From an uncultured Kangiella sp. (lineage in GTDB: Bacteria > Pseudomonadota > Gammaproteobacteria > Enterobacterales > DSM-103792), in the NCBI GenBank assembly GCA_946480585.1, contig CAMLKQ010000025.1:1-14081 (forward strand): DNA of 14,081 bases. The letters are read 5' to 3'. A program made the position numbers and the translations under genes. Of this stretch, positions 13,660-14,081 are shown one piece after another. Position 1 is the first letter of the stretch, and each line of letters opens with the position of its first letter. The notes beneath the pieces are model-generated. The model was not told the origin of the DNA. It made no database searches and saw only the letters and a program-made list of their open reading frames with translations.

Positions 13660-14081
13660 GGTGCGGTTCCTTCTGCAGGGGCGCCGGCATTGTCGCTGGC
13701 GCCAAGATAACGGCGACGGAAGGCGATGAAATACAGCAGCGGAATCACCACCAGCGTCAGTACGGTCGACACCAGCACACCGAAAATCAGCGAAATGGCG
13801 AGACCGTTGAAGATCGGGTCATCGAGAATAAAGAACGCCCCGAGCATGGCAGCAAGACCGGTCAGGATGATCGGCTGCGCCCGCGTCGCCGCTGACTGGA
13901 TGATCGCAGTGCGGAACTCGACGCCGGCCCGCAACTGCAATTCAATGAAATCGACCAGCAGAATCGAGTTGCGGACGATGATGCCGGCGAGCGCAATCAT
14001 GCCGATCATCGAGGTCGCGGTGAACTGTGCGCCAAGCAGGGCATGGCCCGGCATCACGCCGATAATCGTCAGCGGGATCGG
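13656..14081 (-). CDS. RND-family efflux permease, C-terminal part
   Basis: The frame is open to the window edge, so the N-terminal bulk is outside; 141 residues are visible. VMPGHALLGAQFTATSMIG, ALAGIIVRNSILLVDF and ATRAQPIILTGLAAMLGAFF are typical of the last transmembrane region of AcrB/AcrD/AcrF-type RND permeases, with several hydrophobic helices and a short cytoplasmic tail. RND pumps use the proton gradient to export toxic compounds through a tripartite complex; the membrane-fusion partner would lie upstream, outside the window. Substrate cannot be told. The stop overlaps the OsmC start by 4 nt. It is the first visible gene of the sulfide-linked operon. Confidence 0.93.
   Translation of the reverse strand, partial: PIPLTIIGVMPGHALLGAQFTATSMIGMIALAGIIVRNSILLVDFIELQLRAGVEFRTAIIQSAATRAQPIILTGLAAMLGAFFILDDPIFNGLAISLIFGVLVSTVLTLVVIPLLYFIAFRRRYLGASDNAGAPAEGTAP

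Noticed and set aside
1..14081. CRISPR arrays, tRNA or rRNA genes, insertion sequences, prophage genes
   Set aside because: No regularly spaced repeats, cloverleaf-like segments, transposase motifs or phage structural motifs were seen on either strand.

Overview
The window looks like a stretch of a GC-rich gammaproteobacterial chromosome. It carries a TauE/SafE-family permease gene, lgt and thyA in tandem, an arrangement I recall from Pseudomonas-type genomes. ThyA aligns with the E. coli enzyme at the same length (264 residues) and trxC is the zinc-binding thioredoxin-2 type. I cannot name the genus. I saw no tRNA, rRNA, CRISPR array, transposase or phage gene.

Layout. (1) 1-664: the 3' end of a DUF1338 / 2-oxoadipate dioxygenase-like gene, closed by a strong symmetric terminator. 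(2) 695-1825, minus strand: a small gene group (MmcQ/YjbR-like protein, DUF3301 membrane-anchored protein, small lipoprotein) converging on that terminator. (3) 1983-2980, minus strand: two tandem ExbD paralogues separated by a second symmetric terminator, with no ExbB or TonB gene beside them. (4) 3157-3930, minus strand: a TANGO2/NRDE-type protein with a GTG start, whose start codon is only 6 bp from the divergent permease start. (5) 3937-9291, plus strand: TauE/SafE permease, lgt, thyA, and a large TPR hybrid histidine kinase whose Shine-Dalgarno overlaps the thyA stop. (6) 9308-9760, minus strand: trxC, divergent from a secreted DUF442-type phosphatase-like protein (9917-10453, plus). (7) 10535-14081, minus strand: a six-gene run, ending at a third symmetric terminator shared with the phosphatase-like gene.

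The most interesting part is region 7 with its neighbours. In transcription order it reads: RND efflux permease (partial, running off the window), OsmC-family thiol protein (4-nt ATGA overlap), DUF2892 membrane protein, DUF302 protein, Tll0287-like c-type heme protein (DUF3365) and type I sulfide:quinone oxidoreductase with all three catalytic cysteines. With the convergent DUF442 protein and trxC next door, this reads as a sulfide / reactive-sulfur handling island. Sqr would oxidise sulfide and pass electrons to quinone. OsmC, DUF302, the heme protein and the DUF442 protein are candidates for handling persulfide or polysulfide products, and the RND pump may export a related toxic species. The individual families are known, but the joint role of this set, especially DUF302, DUF2892, DUF3365 and RND with Sqr, is inference. 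No regulator is visible inside the window; the operon's promoter lies beyond position 14081.
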